Part shown: piece after piece, positions 22,093 through 33,700 of the stretch
How the letters are laid out: every line of letters starts with the position of its first letter
Numbering within the stretch: position 1 is the stretch's first letter
Source of the DNA: Nitzschia sp. DOCU1
Lineage: Eukaryota; Bacillariophyta; Bacillariophyceae; Bacillariales; Bacillariaceae
Length of the DNA: 64,000 nt
Reading direction: 5' to 3'
NCBI GenBank assembly: GCA_951394045.1
Contig: OX595987.1
Span: forward strand, 1,116,001-1,180,000
The notes under the pieces: model-generated
The model's input: only the letters and a program-made list of their open reading frames with translations
Database searches by the model: none
Told to the model about the DNA's origin: nothing
Translations under genes and position numbers: made by a program

Positions 22093-22548
22093 TGGAGACC
22101 AAATTCACACACTACCTGCCTGGCCTGGTACAAACTAACAACAAATCCCAAGATCAATCAACCCCCCAGTGGTGGCAACAGATAGAGGGTGAGGAAGTGC
22201 TAATGACACAAACACACTTTTCCTTTTCTCGACCCTGTTTCTTTGTGGTCGGTGGGAGGAAGAAAAAGCAATGGATGCATGCAACGCGGCGATATGGTGC
22301 CGACGAGCGCACCATGCAAGCGCACGATGCTCGAAGGTCTTCGCCATCCTTCGATGGAGCTCGATCCAAACCGCGCGTATGATCCATGTGACTCCACCAA
22401 CCCGCAATCAGACTTTAATCTCTATCTACTAACACTAAAGAAGGAGTACCGAGCAGCGGTAGATTAACTAGCTAGAGTGGTTAAAATATGCAAGAAGAAG
22501 ATATTGTAGTTCGATTTCGCAACCTTTCTATCAGGAAGGCATGTCGTA
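22093..22548. other. Intergenic, 456 bp
   Basis: Upstream of the P5A gene and downstream of the F-box gene. Small ORFs only; no motif recognised. Confidence 0.55.
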
Positions 22549-23844
22549 CTACAAGAATTTGGATTTCACAAAACGAAACGACGACTCCAATGGCACCTTG
22601 TACTCTACTCGATCGTGGGACCAATCTTCAAAGCATCCAGACGGACTAGATAAGTGCCGGTTCAACGTCAAGCCACAAAACCGACCGTGAATCGAATTGG
22701 CTTCAATTGTCAATTCAAACTTGATGGTATGCCAAGCTTGTCGCGCTGTGATTGTCAAAGCGTCCTTTTGCACCTGATAGGTACCCCATACCGCCGCCGC
22801 GTCGTCTTGCTTCTTCAAACACACTCGGAGCAAGCGGCGGAACATTTCGTGCGGAGCCGTCGATGTGAGGGCGTACAGAACGCGACCATCTTCTTGAAAG
22901 TAATAATATCGATAATACGTGCTCTCCAAAATAGCGCCAGCTGGAACCTAGCGTGGGGCGAAGCGCGACAGTCGGTAGGATTAGCTTCCACTAGCTAGCC
23001 AGACACGCTAAATCACTTCCAAAGCACTCACCTCGGTCCACATGTCTCTCTGAATCTTCTTTACTTGTGCGTATTTCAGAACATAGCAACCGCCCGCTGC
23101 CCGAACTCGAGGCCGTTGCTCCAACATGTTGCGGTAAGAGCCACCAAAACGCGAGACGTGAAGCTGACGTCGCAAGCTTTGATTCAAGTAAAGCCGTTCA
23201 CACAATCGCTTGTATACGGCTTCTGTCCTTGTCAAATGCTTCCAATGGGGGCTTACCAATGCCAATGTGGCGTAGGCATCCACAGGAAGCCAAGCAAAGA
23301 CTTGATGTAATATTTCATCGTGCAGCATGAGAATTTGCCCACCCACTAAGAGCAGCTCATCATAGGACAAATCATCTGTAACAGCAGATCCCTGTTTCTC
23401 TAGAGCAATCTTCTCGTCACTTTCGGAATCATCGTCTTCGTCATCCTCCTGTTTGACCACAGCAGCCGGCTTGGAATCGTTCTTGGGCCCCACCTTTATT
23501 TTCCTGCTGACTTTTTCTTCCCCGTAGATTCTTTCATTGGAGTATGGTTTCTTCACCTCCGAATCATCCATCGCCTGATGCAAGGACATGTACTCTTCAA
23601 ATTCTCCAATCGTTTTATAACCATGTTGTTGGGCCAACTTCTTACGCTCGTACAGTGGCAGCAAGTGCCAGATGGGCCAGGTTAACGACCACCCGTCCTG
23701 ATTCCAGAGCGGAGATATTCCTCCCGTCATCTTGATGGCTTCACCCCCTTGATCATTATCATCCTTTTCCTCCGCTGCCACCACGGAAGGTAGCCGAGCC
23801 TCTGCCGCTTCGGATATGGGCGGCAACGGAATCTTCTGTTGCAT
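22549..23844 (-). CDS. F-box protein, FBXO9-like
   Basis: A substrate adaptor of SCF-type ubiquitin ligases. Two exons: 23844-23032 and 22947-22549 (84-bp intron, MWTE|VPAGAILE). The F-box begins near LMLHDEILHQVFAWLPVDAY and is followed by a region typical of FBXO9 (YRNMLEQRPRV, GGCYVLKYAQVKKIQRDMW). After the intron comes ILESTYYRYYYFQEDGRVLY and a C-terminal domain with GTYQVQKDALTI and the TIKFELTIEA strand, again as in FBXO9. The N-terminal part holds a short helical region (LLPLYERKKLAQQHGYKTIG) and an acidic linker. The start is uncertain. The first ATG is at 23844, but the frame is open upstream to about 24013 with hydrophobic, possibly coding sequence (FLVHFVFKLLTTLERS), so an upstream exon may exist. 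Confidence 0.72.
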
Positions 23845-24933
23845 ACTTCGTTCCAACGTTGTTAACAACTTAAACACAAAATGCACCAAGAAAGCCGGAG
23901 CGCGTTTTTGGCCCAAGACAACAAGAAGTCGATTTAACGGTGAGGCCCCGTTACCCACAAGGGCAATGTGACGGATAACGCCAAGACAGAATACGTTTGG
24001 CCCATTGCATCTTTAGCGAACGAACATTTGGCGTTGTGGCAGCTCAATAACACGCGGCGGGTACCTGAGCTGGCCGACTGCGAGTTGATCGAAGAGGTCG
24101 CGGAAGGCGAAAAGCGAGCACAGCTAGGTAGCTAGCGGGGCCGAAATCATACTCGTACCCGATAGCGTTTTACTCTAGTGCTACGTCTATCCGTTCAGTA
24201 TTTTTCTTCACTGATTTCTTGTCAAGCAAGAGCTATAGCGAAGTAGCAGCTGCCTCTTGTACGCAAGAGTAATTTGACACTTTCTAGTCGCCTACCGTTT
24301 TGTGTATATACTGTGCTGTAAAGTGCAGCACCATACGAGGGGTCAACATCGCTAGCAGCAATAGACCCGATCTAGTATGTATATGGTGCCTTGTTCTGGT
24401 AGATTCGCTGGTTTATTGATGTGAAATACTACAACGCTGCTTTCAAAGTACCAATCGAATGCTGCATTGCAAAACACTACTACCCTTTATTGGATTTTGT
24501 GGTTCGAATTCGAATCTATCCTCGTAGGCGTATTGATTCATAATCATAATGATGAAACCGATGGAGGAATGTATCGTTCTCTACTCGAAACTCGAATGTG
24601 GTAGGACTTTTGTTTTACCACACAAGTCTGTTATAAGGTGAAGCAACCGCGCATCAAGCACCGATGAACGAACATTGGAAAGCCGACACCACGTAGCTGC
24701 TAAAACACGCTACCCAGTATCGCTCAACGGCTTAGATCAATGGAGGAGCAAGTACGGCTATTCATGCAGTTGAAATATTTTTGCTAGTACAAACAAACTA
24801 TTCCTATCAACCCGAGGGAACAATCCTGCCTGAAATGAACACGGTCGATGTCGAGTCGTCACTTCTAAATACACCAATGGCCACCAGGTTATTTCCTGAT
24901 CTTCACGCATCACCAATACATTGAACAATATGC
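23845..24933. other. Intergenic, about 1.1 kb
   Basis: Its left end may include extra 5' coding sequence of the F-box gene. The rest shows only short ORFs. A 12-bp palindrome TTCGAATTCGAA lies near 24513 and is not part of a tRNA fold. Confidence 0.5.
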
Positions 24934-25779
24934 TTATCGATCAAGCCCCGAACCTTCAGTGTCATACGTCCCTTCCAAAGTGTACGAGTCACCGTGAGAC
25001 TGCGATTCAATATCCGATTGTCGAAAGATTTCGTTGAACGCGTCAGGTTGCTTGACGCCCAAGAATCGAATTCCAAAAATAAGAAACAGGGTGAAGAATC
25101 CCATGATAATACCCCAGACACCCATGGCAAAGAGAAACAACGAAATCAAAAGATCCACCATGTAGCGTCCACGGAACGTGAAAAGCGAAGATCCAACGGC
25201 AGAGTTTTCCAGGCGTGATACTAGAGGCGTCGGGGCTTCAATTGCGACGCACATCATAACCAAACTGATAATTGTAATCAATGACCCCACCAGGACAGCC
25301 AAATAGGCGGGCACCAATGCAAAATGAATGGAAACTGCCATGTTGAGCTGAAGAAAAGAAATGAGAGGGAGGGGAGCAAGTGAGTAAATAAAACAACAAC
25401 ACCAGGTTGACAGCACTGTAGCTATCTATCATCCTAGCATAGCATAAGCATTGTCTTTTGAAGCATCCATCGTCTTATCACCCCCGTTCATGGCATCCTT
25501 CAAAACATTGCCATGTTGGAGGACCCATGGCCGATCTGCCTCCGATCCCCCGTTATACTCTATACAGCATGTAGATTGCACATCGGAAGGCGAGTATATC
25601 AAATATCAATAGATCTCAAAGCTAATTTCGCGCCAGCCACTCCTCAACGGACGCCCGCCGAGCAAAATTCACTCCACAAGACTGAGGGCTTGACAACGAA
25701 ATGAAAAAATGCTCCTTACCATGTAGAGCAACGCCGACAGCGTTCGGAAGGATCTCGTCAATCGATGTTTGGACGACAT
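24934..25779 (-). CDS. Small multi-pass membrane protein, unknown function
   Basis: No family recognised with confidence. Inferred exons are 25779-25720 (MSSKHRLTRSFRTLSALLYM, then GTAAGG) and 25347-24934 (CAG then Leu-Asn-Met), in the same phase across a 372-bp intron. They give 157 residues. Two long hydrophobic regions are visible: FALVPAYLAVLVGSLITIIS, and YMVDLLISLFLFAMGVWGII running into GFFTLFLIFGIRFLGV. That makes three or four helices, followed by an acidic, Ser/Thr-rich cytosolic-like tail. The intron is much longer than others in the window. The alternative is a single-exon gene starting at 25341 (MAVSIHFALVPAY), 135 residues. The second exon is secure as coding; exon 1 is moderately supported. 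Confidence 0.6.
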
Positions 25780-26481
25780 CTTGAAATTGTAATTGTTGAA
25801 TAGAATAAAATCCTCTCAACCAACAAGGGTTGCTACAAAACGGGCACTACTTGATGGTGCCTTGAATGAAATGAACCTGCGTTGTTGTCGATAGAATGGA
25901 CGAGAGGTGATTTGGGTTTGGCGTCTGGGGCCTGCGCGGGCTCATGTATCGTTCGGAGGTAGGGCCGAGTCGAACGAATGAGCACATAGGTTCTTCTAAG
26001 TAAATACCCGACAAAATCGCGGGAATACCGTCGGTCGTCTTTTACGACATTGGCTGGCGTTATAATTATTAAGCGTTTTGCGATTCCTTGTATGTCGCAA
26101 CTGGAAATCTTAGATCATTGGCTCGAGTATTTAGATGATCCAACGACTGTTGGTGGCAGTTGGACGGTCTCATGCTGATAGTGTTGAAACCGTTGCAAGC
26201 CGCCGTCCTTCGGAGTGGACCGATGCGACACCGAAATGAACATACACCTTTGGGTATTGGTGATGGTCTGAAGCATAGCTACGGTCTCTGTTGGCATCAG
26301 CATGTCATCTCGCTCGCACCTGTCGGCAAGCAAGGAGGAGCGACGAGAGCCCATCGTTAACGGCCGCAGCGATTGAAATACTGTCGTCATTACCACGCAC
26401 TGGCACATCGAGAAAGGACCAGACATCTCTTTTGATTTGATAGCCGCAAAGGAGTATCATCTAGCGAGCGCACAATAAACC
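25780..26481. promoter_or_regulatory. Divergent intergenic region, 702 bp
   Basis: Lies between the start of the membrane-protein gene and the start of the dsRBD-like gene, so it must hold both promoters. Nothing else was recognised. Confidence 0.5.
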
Positions 26482-27378
26482 ATGGGAAGAAAGAAGCGTC
26501 CTTCCGCGAATGGAGCCACAGAGGCTGAAGAAGAGAGTAATAAGAAAGCGAGAACGGAAACGGGGGAGTCCTTTCTCGTCAAGAAATACCGCGCTGATAA
26601 GATGTACCCTGCCATGGAGGCCTTTGTGAAGTACACAAAGTCTCATCGCATGCTAGATGCAGCTTATGTTCGCTGGAAACTCGGCGTCAGTCCAGAGAAA
26701 CCTTTTGTTTTCTCAACTCGAGTAGGCGGCACAGATCTAGGATGGGGAAGGGGTAAGACAAGGGACCTGGCGATTGACAATGCCTGCCGTGCTGCCTTTG
26801 CCCTCGTGGCGGCTCATGGATATAATAACTTTGACCTCAACGACGACTGTCTATTGCAGGCACCAGTCGACTTGCCACCTCCGCCCCCGCCACCGTTGCC
26901 TGGGCAAATGATGCCAGGTGGACCTATTCCACCAGGTTTGCCTCCCCTTCCAGGACTAATACCACCACTTGCAGGGGGCCCTCTGCCTCCTGGCTTACCT
27001 CCCTTTCCTCCAGGTAATCTTCCCCCTCCTCCACTTGGAATGCCCCCTTTGCCTCCAGGCGTACCTCCGTCTGCTGTGCTGCCTCCTCCTCTGCCTTCGG
27101 CGGATCTCATACCACAAGCACAGATTGTTTCGGATACGGCGCCGACTGCTTCAAGTTTGGCGGCTTTGACGCCTTCTGCCTCGGCATTGTCGGTGTCATT
27201 GAACCAGGCGCCTTCCAGCAATGGAGCACCTGCCAAGGCTAAGACAAAACTGAAAGGAGGATTGACTTTAGTGTTTGATCCTGACGAGGGGGACAAGGAA
27301 ATTTGTATGGAAGAATTTCGGGCTGCGCTCCCCCGATATCAAAAGCTTCTTCGCCGGGCTATGGAGAAGCAGTTCTGA
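26482..27378 (+). CDS. dsRNA-binding-like, proline-rich protein
   Basis: A 298-residue protein with a basic N-terminus (MGRKKRPSANG, nuclear-signal-like). The segment at about residues 40-115 reads like a double-stranded RNA-binding domain: helix YPAMEAFVKYTKSH, strand FVFSTRVGGTDLGWGRGKT and helix AIDNACRAAFALVAAHGY. Residues about 132-215 are a proline-rich tract with PPPPPPPLPGQ and many PPLPPG units. The C-terminus (LTLVFDPDEGDKEICMEEFR then ALPRYQKLLRRAM) is ordered-looking and charged, and might be a partner-binding helix. The architecture suggests an RNA-associated, possibly splicing-related factor, but that is inference. ATG at 26482 is the first in frame. Confidence 0.65.
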   Translation: MGRKKRPSANGATEAEEESNKKARTETGESFLVKKYRADKMYPAMEAFVKYTKSHRMLDAAYVRWKLGVSPEKPFVFSTRVGGTDLGWGRGKTRDLAIDNACRAAFALVAAHGYNNFDLNDDCLLQAPVDLPPPPPPPLPGQMMPGGPIPPGLPPLPGLIPPLAGGPLPPGLPPFPPGNLPPPPLGMPPLPPGVPPSAVLPPPLPSADLIPQAQIVSDTAPTASSLAALTPSASALSVSLNQAPSSNGAPAKAKTKLKGGLTLVFDPDEGDKEICMEEFRAALPRYQKLLRRAMEKQF

Positions 27379-29083
27379 GTGTTGGTTTATCTGAGGTAGG
27401 TCAGCTGATGTATTTACGAATTCCAGTGGATGGGAGAAAATCGCAATTATCTGTAAGTTCCATGTCGACGAAGGGAGCAAATCAATTAGTGTCAATTCCA
27501 CACAGTACAGTACGTAAACTGCCCTTCGGGATTGTTTGAGGCGCGTTGCCGCTTCGTCTGTTTCTGTTACAAATGTTCCAACTCAATGATCGCGCGACAA
27601 TCCATTTGCTGCCAAACTCGAGATCAACCTGCTTCCTATGTTGGCGACGTCATGGCAAGAATCTCAGACATCACAATAGTAAGTCATCTACGGTATCTAG
27701 CTAGCAAAACCTGTGCCTTTCTTGCAATCAAGTTGCAGAAATTAGAATTTCCCCCGCCAAATTTTACGTGCTCATGTTTGAAGTCTGCAGGCGGGTAAGA
27801 ACATGTATATCCAGCGGGGTGTGTGGAAGCGACTTTGATCTACGTTGTGGTTCTCATCTAGGTGGATGGAATGCAGGCATGTCGAGTTTAGATCTGAAAC
27901 AGATAAACTTGTCAACTTCCTACGAATGGGTACTTGGTTCATTGTCGGTCGGCAAGAACTCGTTCGCGTGTCTCTAGCGTCGTGTTCAGGCACATGGCGC
28001 TGAAATCACCTGACAATCAGCAATTGCTTCAAACTTCCGTCGCGCTGTCTTTGCTCATATCACCAATCGAAATGTTGGCGACGATTGCACAGTATGCGGT
28101 ACAGTGGGTACGGACGGTGGTCCCGGTGCACTCCTCCCGAGACGTGGAAACTACATGTATAACAACTCGAAAATCGAAAAACAAATCGACTTGAAATGCT
28201 CAAACTATGAACCACGATACTACTGCAGGGACGAGCACCTTAACGCTGCTACTGTTGGGTTCGAAGTTCAGGCTCGGGCGCCAATCGATGAGAAAAGTAG
28301 AGAATGATCGCAACGTCTTGATGCCTTGGAACAGAGTAAGGCGTGGTGATTCATGGGCTCGGCCCAACCAAACCAGAATTCAATGGGGAAAGGAACAGAA
28401 AGTCAAGACGATTCGAGTGCTTCTCTCGTAGGAATGGAGTTGTGCAGCAATTGCTATTTTGACTTTGGTATGTTGAATCGTGTTGCATACCTCAGACTCT
28501 CAGGGCTCGACATTGATGAGGGGGTCCTACACCAAGTTACTTTGCTGTGGCTAGCTACTACTCTGGAGTAGCTTAGTATCAACCTTACCGCATACAGTGC
28601 CTTTATCGCCAGTCTATTCCTGTCCTACAAAAGTGGTCGTTTTATTGCACTCGATCTAGAAGGTCCGCAGGGGTTGTCAATTTACTACATAACTAATAAT
28701 TGGCGAGATCGTTCCTCTCGAACGTCAAGGCAGCTTCTAACTGGATAGTACGCACTCTTTGTTGCTTTAATAATATTACTAACTACCGCAGACCAATTCC
28801 TAATAGATAGCAATAGCTGCTGCACTGCGAAGCTATGATATGCGAATGCTTGCACAAGATATTCGGGACTGATGAGTCTTGTTTCGTGACGTTGAGAGTG
28901 AGAGAGTTGGTCGCAACGCGCGCTTCGCCGCGCCGCGCCGCCCAGGCTCGCCAAATCCAACCCGCCGGCCTCTGTCATCGCGCGAGATCGTTCTCACATC
29001 TTCTCTAACGGATCGATCGATAGCTTGTTGTGTTGTTGTCGGTCGAAGATCAGCGTCCTTCCAGAGTTTTACTACTTTTGACC
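27379..29083. other. Intergenic, 1.7 kb
   Basis: The longest gene-poor stretch in the window. It has only short ORFs with no family likeness or coding bias. A GC-rich patch at about 28915-28945 (repeated GCGCCGC) sits about 150 bp upstream of the V-ATPase gene and may be part of its promoter. No RNA gene or transposon was recognised. Confidence 0.5.
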
Positions 29084-30620
29084 ATGAGCTACTTCATAGC
29101 AGCAATTTCCAATAGTGGAGGCGCGCCTGAGCAGGCCTACCGCAAAATGCAGGCTGCGGGGGCCTGCCCGGAAAAGCCATTTGCGGGTACGTTTTGATAT
29201 CATCACAGCACCATGGTCTCCTTGTTTTTTCTCGATTGTTCGCCGGGGCGATCGGCTCGCGTTCTAATTGTTGAGAAATTTAGCTATCTCGGGGGAAGAG
29301 TTGTGTATTGTGGAGATCTTCTGCTCTTCGCCCATGATGAGTTATTGTCTCTAACAGAAAGATGTCTTCGTTTCGCAGAGATGTTCAAATTCGAGGTTCC
29401 TTCATTGACCGTAGGAACTCTTGACACTCTCATGGTGAGTCGATTGCAGTGGAGGCGTGCAAAAAGCTGGCTCGAGCCCTTGTTTGTCTAAGCTTTTCGT
29501 GTTTGTCGGCGGTCTCTAGACTTTGAGTGATGATCTGGTGAAAACGGATAACATCGTCGAGGGTATCGTCCGAAAGATTGAGAAGACAGCTGCAGAATTA
29601 TTCGACAAGAGAACCCCTGATCTGACGGTGGGAGGAGTGCCTGCTCAGCGTTACATTCAGCAGTTTGCCTGGGATTCTGCCAAATACCCCAACCGACGGC
29701 CTTTGAAGGAACTCGTATCTTTGATTGCTGGGGGAGCAGCAGGGATCGAAGAAGAGCTTAAGCAGTTGAGTGCTTCCTTTGCTGATAAGCAACAAGCCTT
29801 TTCGGATGCGAAGCGCAAGCAAGGAGGAAACTTGATGGTGGCTGACTTGAACGATGTGCTCAACGACGAGATCATGAGAAAGATTAACATGGTGGACACT
29901 GAGTATTTGAAGACTGTCTTTGTTGCTATTCCAAAGAGTCACAAGGAGAACTTCGAATCTAGTGTCGATAAGATGGCGAGTGATCTTGTCGGATATGGAG
30001 GACCTGATTGGACTCGCGACCCTAGCAAGCTGGGTGAGCCCGTCGCATTCGGATCCCAAGTGGACCGCCATAAGGTCCGAGGATCCCCCGTTGTTCCTGG
30101 ATCGGCTCAAGTCGTACATTCCGATGAGGATACTATTCTTTATTCTATTGTCATTCTGAAAGCTCAGTACGAAGCTGGGTATTATGAAGGCGATGAGTTC
30201 CAAGCCGGAACGAAAATTGATTTCGAGGAGGAGTTTGCCAAGGCCTGCCGCGAGAAGCGTTATGTTCTCCGCGATTTCAAGTGGGATCCATCGTCTGCAT
30301 CCAAATCAGCAATGGCTCGGGAACAGCTACAGGTGGAAGTCGACGGCATGAAAAGCGCGCTCATGAGGTGGTGTAAAACCCATTACGGTGATGCCTTTGT
30401 GGCCTGGATGCATATTAAAGTCATTCGAGTATTTGTGGAGAGTGTTCTGCGTTATGGCTTGCCTGTCGATTTCACTGCCGTTTTGTACAAGGTTCATCCC
30501 GGAAAGGATGTACAACTTACGCAAGCGCTGGACAAATCACTTGGCAACGCAACTGACGACGATTTCGAGGATGATGGCGACGAGTACCATGACTTTGTGT
30601 TGCTCAAGTTCGAACCATAG
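29084..30620 (+). CDS. VMA5: V-type proton ATPase subunit C
   Basis: Subunit C is the stalk subunit that reversibly joins the V1 and Vo sectors of the vacuolar H+-ATPase. Three exons: 29084-29186, 29379-29434 and 29520-30620 (introns 192 and 85 bp), giving 419 residues. Exon 1 encodes MSYFIAAISNSGGAPEQAYR. Exon 2 supplies EMFKFEVPSLTVGTLDTLM, the conserved PxLxVGTLDxL motif. Exon 3 continues TLSDDLVKTDNIVEGIVRKI and includes FAWDSAKYPNRRPLKEL, NMVDTEYLKTVFVAIPKS, RDFKWDPS and the C-terminal VIRVFVESVLRYGLPVDF, all family hallmarks. The last 30 residues are acidic. Phases match at both junctions, so the structure is well supported. Confidence 0.92.
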
Positions 30621-30765
30621 TTCGTTGCTCCTTATGACACATCGTTATAAATTCCTGGTAGATTTCGGGGTGTAACATATTTACATCGTCATTCGAGCAT
30701 ACTATAATCTTAAATCTTCCTGCGTCTATAGCTAAGTTTGACTCACTACACATGTCCGTGCAAGG

Positions 30766-33700
30766 CTATTCTCGAGGATTTCTCTTGCTTGGCTTTTTCC
30801 GTCGTTTCTGTGTAGGGGGGAGTTCGCGTCCTTCCATGTTGACCCGGAAGGTTCCTTTGACGGGGCGATGATCTGAATGTTGCGCTCCGGGAACACTATC
30901 GTAGGAGAGGACCTTTGTACCCCACGGTTTGAAAAGGATTCTATCTGTCCAGGCTGGTATTCGTTGCTTGTGCGACGTGTCATATTCCCCAGTCTCTTTG
31001 TCAAATTTAAACGTGGGAGCAAATGTGATCTTACCCTCAGCAAAGCCGGGAAAGGCCCTGCCTTCTGTCATTGTTCGGAAAAGCTGATCATGCTTCATCA
31101 AGTCCATCCAATCCGTAGTTCGGTCCCCCATCAAAATTGTATACTCTGCAACTTCTCGAGGGAGATCGACGCGGTAGTTTAAATCGCCACAAAAGAAGGC
31201 GCGATCCACAGAATCAAAGAGGAACGACCGGTCACTGCCTTGCGACTCGGCGCGTTGTCCCGGCAAGAATCCTTCAGGAGCTTGGGCTTCCAGTTCACTT
31301 GAAATGCGCCAAAAGTCAGCATCGCGAGCGTCCGAGTTCTTGACGTGAGCAGCCATGTGAGCTGTAACAAACATCATCCGCAGAGACTTTGCCCGAGGAA
31401 TTCCATCCACTGAATCATTAGAAGGATTTCGAGCCTTGACTTGCACAAATGCTGCAATAGCCCCTTTGTTGTGGAAAACATTGCCTATGCCACACGTCAC
31501 GTCGGCGATGGATACATGCTCGATTTCTTTCAAGAAGGACCGTTTGGCGAACAGTCCAAACTGGATTCCTCCTAACAAGTGCAAAGCAATTGGAACATAG
31601 TCCTTGCCCAACATCTTGATCATGAGACGGCGATACTCCCGAGACCTTCTGCCTTCACTGCGTCGGGGCTTGATGTTCTCACATTCTTGACCGGAAATAA
31701 GGATCAAATCGCTGCCAGTTCCTTTCTTGATACCAGCCTTGCGAAATTCTCGAATGAATACTGCATCATCTTCTGCTGGTGATTCTTCGGCAAGATTCCA
31801 TGTCACTATGGAAACAATGGCATCGGTCTCCTTGTCCTCCGAGGCTTCCAACGAATTTCTGTCCAATGAGATCGTCTTTTGTGTTGTTTCAGTCTTCCCG
31901 GCTTCAATAATGTGTGGAGCTCCTTTTGATTCGTCTGTCGTCGATCCTTTGTCTTCCAAACTGTCAATGGCTTCACTTTCCACAAGAAGAGAGCCCACGG
32001 TATTTTCACTGTCGAGCTTTACCCGATCCTTATCACTATACGTGACATTGGTTTCAATGGCTACCTGACTTCCCCCTCGTGTCTCGTTCAGCGAGGTAGT
32101 TGCGTTTCCGCTGTCCGTAGAGGACGACGTTTCCGCGTTCGTCCAAGCTCGAACTTCCTCGATATCCTCGTTGAGGAAATTGCCAATAAAATGAACCATG
32201 TCAGGGTCGAGATATGGATCATCTGGAGATTCTCCTGTATTCTCTTCAGGTGTTTTGGGTTCCGGCGATTCACTTTCCGTCTGAATTGCCGTAGGCATCA
32301 CGGTGGAGACGTCTTCTTCATCTCCATCAGATTCATCGTCTTCGTCCTCGAGTTCTCCACCTTGTTCACTTGTTGGGCCTTCCTCGGCAATCACATCCAT
32401 TAGATTCTCGTTTGCATCTTTACTGTCCTCCTCCGTGGCATCAACAGAAACGGGGTCTCTTTCCTGTGACTCGGTTGTCACATGAACAGCCACAGAATCA
32501 TCTTTGGCGATTGCCGTGGGACCCTCGTCCGTGCTCGCACTGCCCTCCCCAACAACCGACGTTGGGTCTATAGTCGTGTTTGATTCAATACTGGTGGGCT
32601 CATCTGTCTGCACATGTTCTATCGTAGTTTGGATCGTAGGTTCGACAGTGCTTTCGTCGTCTTGACCTCCGTCTTCGTCAGTCTCCACTTCTCGCGAATC
32701 CGGCTCAAGAGAGGTCTCAGTGGGCATTGTTGAGTCGCCATCTTCCCCCAGGAAACTTTCGGCTCGTTCGAGTTTCGGTGTGTCATCTTCGATGGCACTT
32801 GCCGTCGCAGATTCGGAGGGGGTTGACGTGGACACAGGCTCCTCTTCAATGTGGTCGAGCGATGGAGTGATTTCGATGTCAAAGCTAGTAGGGCCGTCAG
32901 TGCTACCGCCCGTCGCCTCAACTTTCTTGCCGACAATATCGAAAGAAAGAAAAGCAGAACTAACGGTATATTCATTCTCGACGTTTTCAGTGGAGTCCGA
33001 TACCTGAGCAACGGCAATGCTCGGGTCGGGTCCCGTTGGCTCGACAGTTTTGGGGGTGTCTATGGACGTCTCGTGAAGCACTGGTGACAAGGGTTCCTTC
33101 TCTGTATATTCAACGGATTCTTCGACCTGTACTGGATCAAGACTTCCCGACTCGAAAACTCCTCGAACCGACTCCTCCACAAAGCTTTCCTCAGTGGCTT
33201 CGGGAGCTGCAATGGGTGGAACTACAATACCGGGTAAACTCGACTCAGCATGTACAGTCTCCACTGAATTGAGGCTTCCATCGCTTACAAGCTCAGCATC
33301 TTCAAGATTGGACCTCTCGTCTGAACCTTCGATGCCCGCACCAGGCGTACTTTCATCGACAGGAGTGTCGGCTGTTTCAGTGCTGGCGATGGGAAGGCCT
33401 TCTGAAACATTCTTCTTCTCGGCCTTTCGTCGTTTCTTCGCACTCTTCTTTTTGCTTTCTGCCTGGATGACCCTTGCTTCTTCTCTGTCTTGTGTCAACT
33501 GCGGCCCAACTTCTACGGGTTTTGTGTGCACCTTCCTTAACTTTTTCGTTTTCTTGGAAGTAGCGTGCGTCGATGAATCACTAGCCTCATCAGAAAAGGT
33601 ACGACGGTTCTCATACCCTCGTTTCAAGCTCCTACTAGAGCCATATACACCATCTGCCTCTCTGCCTCGTACTGTGGCAGTACTCGACGAATCTGACCCA

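Noticed and set aside
23953..24139. Forward open frame reading VTHKGNVTDNAKTEYVWPIA and onward
   Set aside because: No ATG, only about 60 codons, and it overlaps the 5' part of the F-box gene on the other strand.
24500..24530. GGTTCGAATTCGAATC resembles a tRNA B box
   Set aside because: No acceptor, D or anticodon stems can be drawn around it and the T-stem does not pair; it is just a small palindrome.
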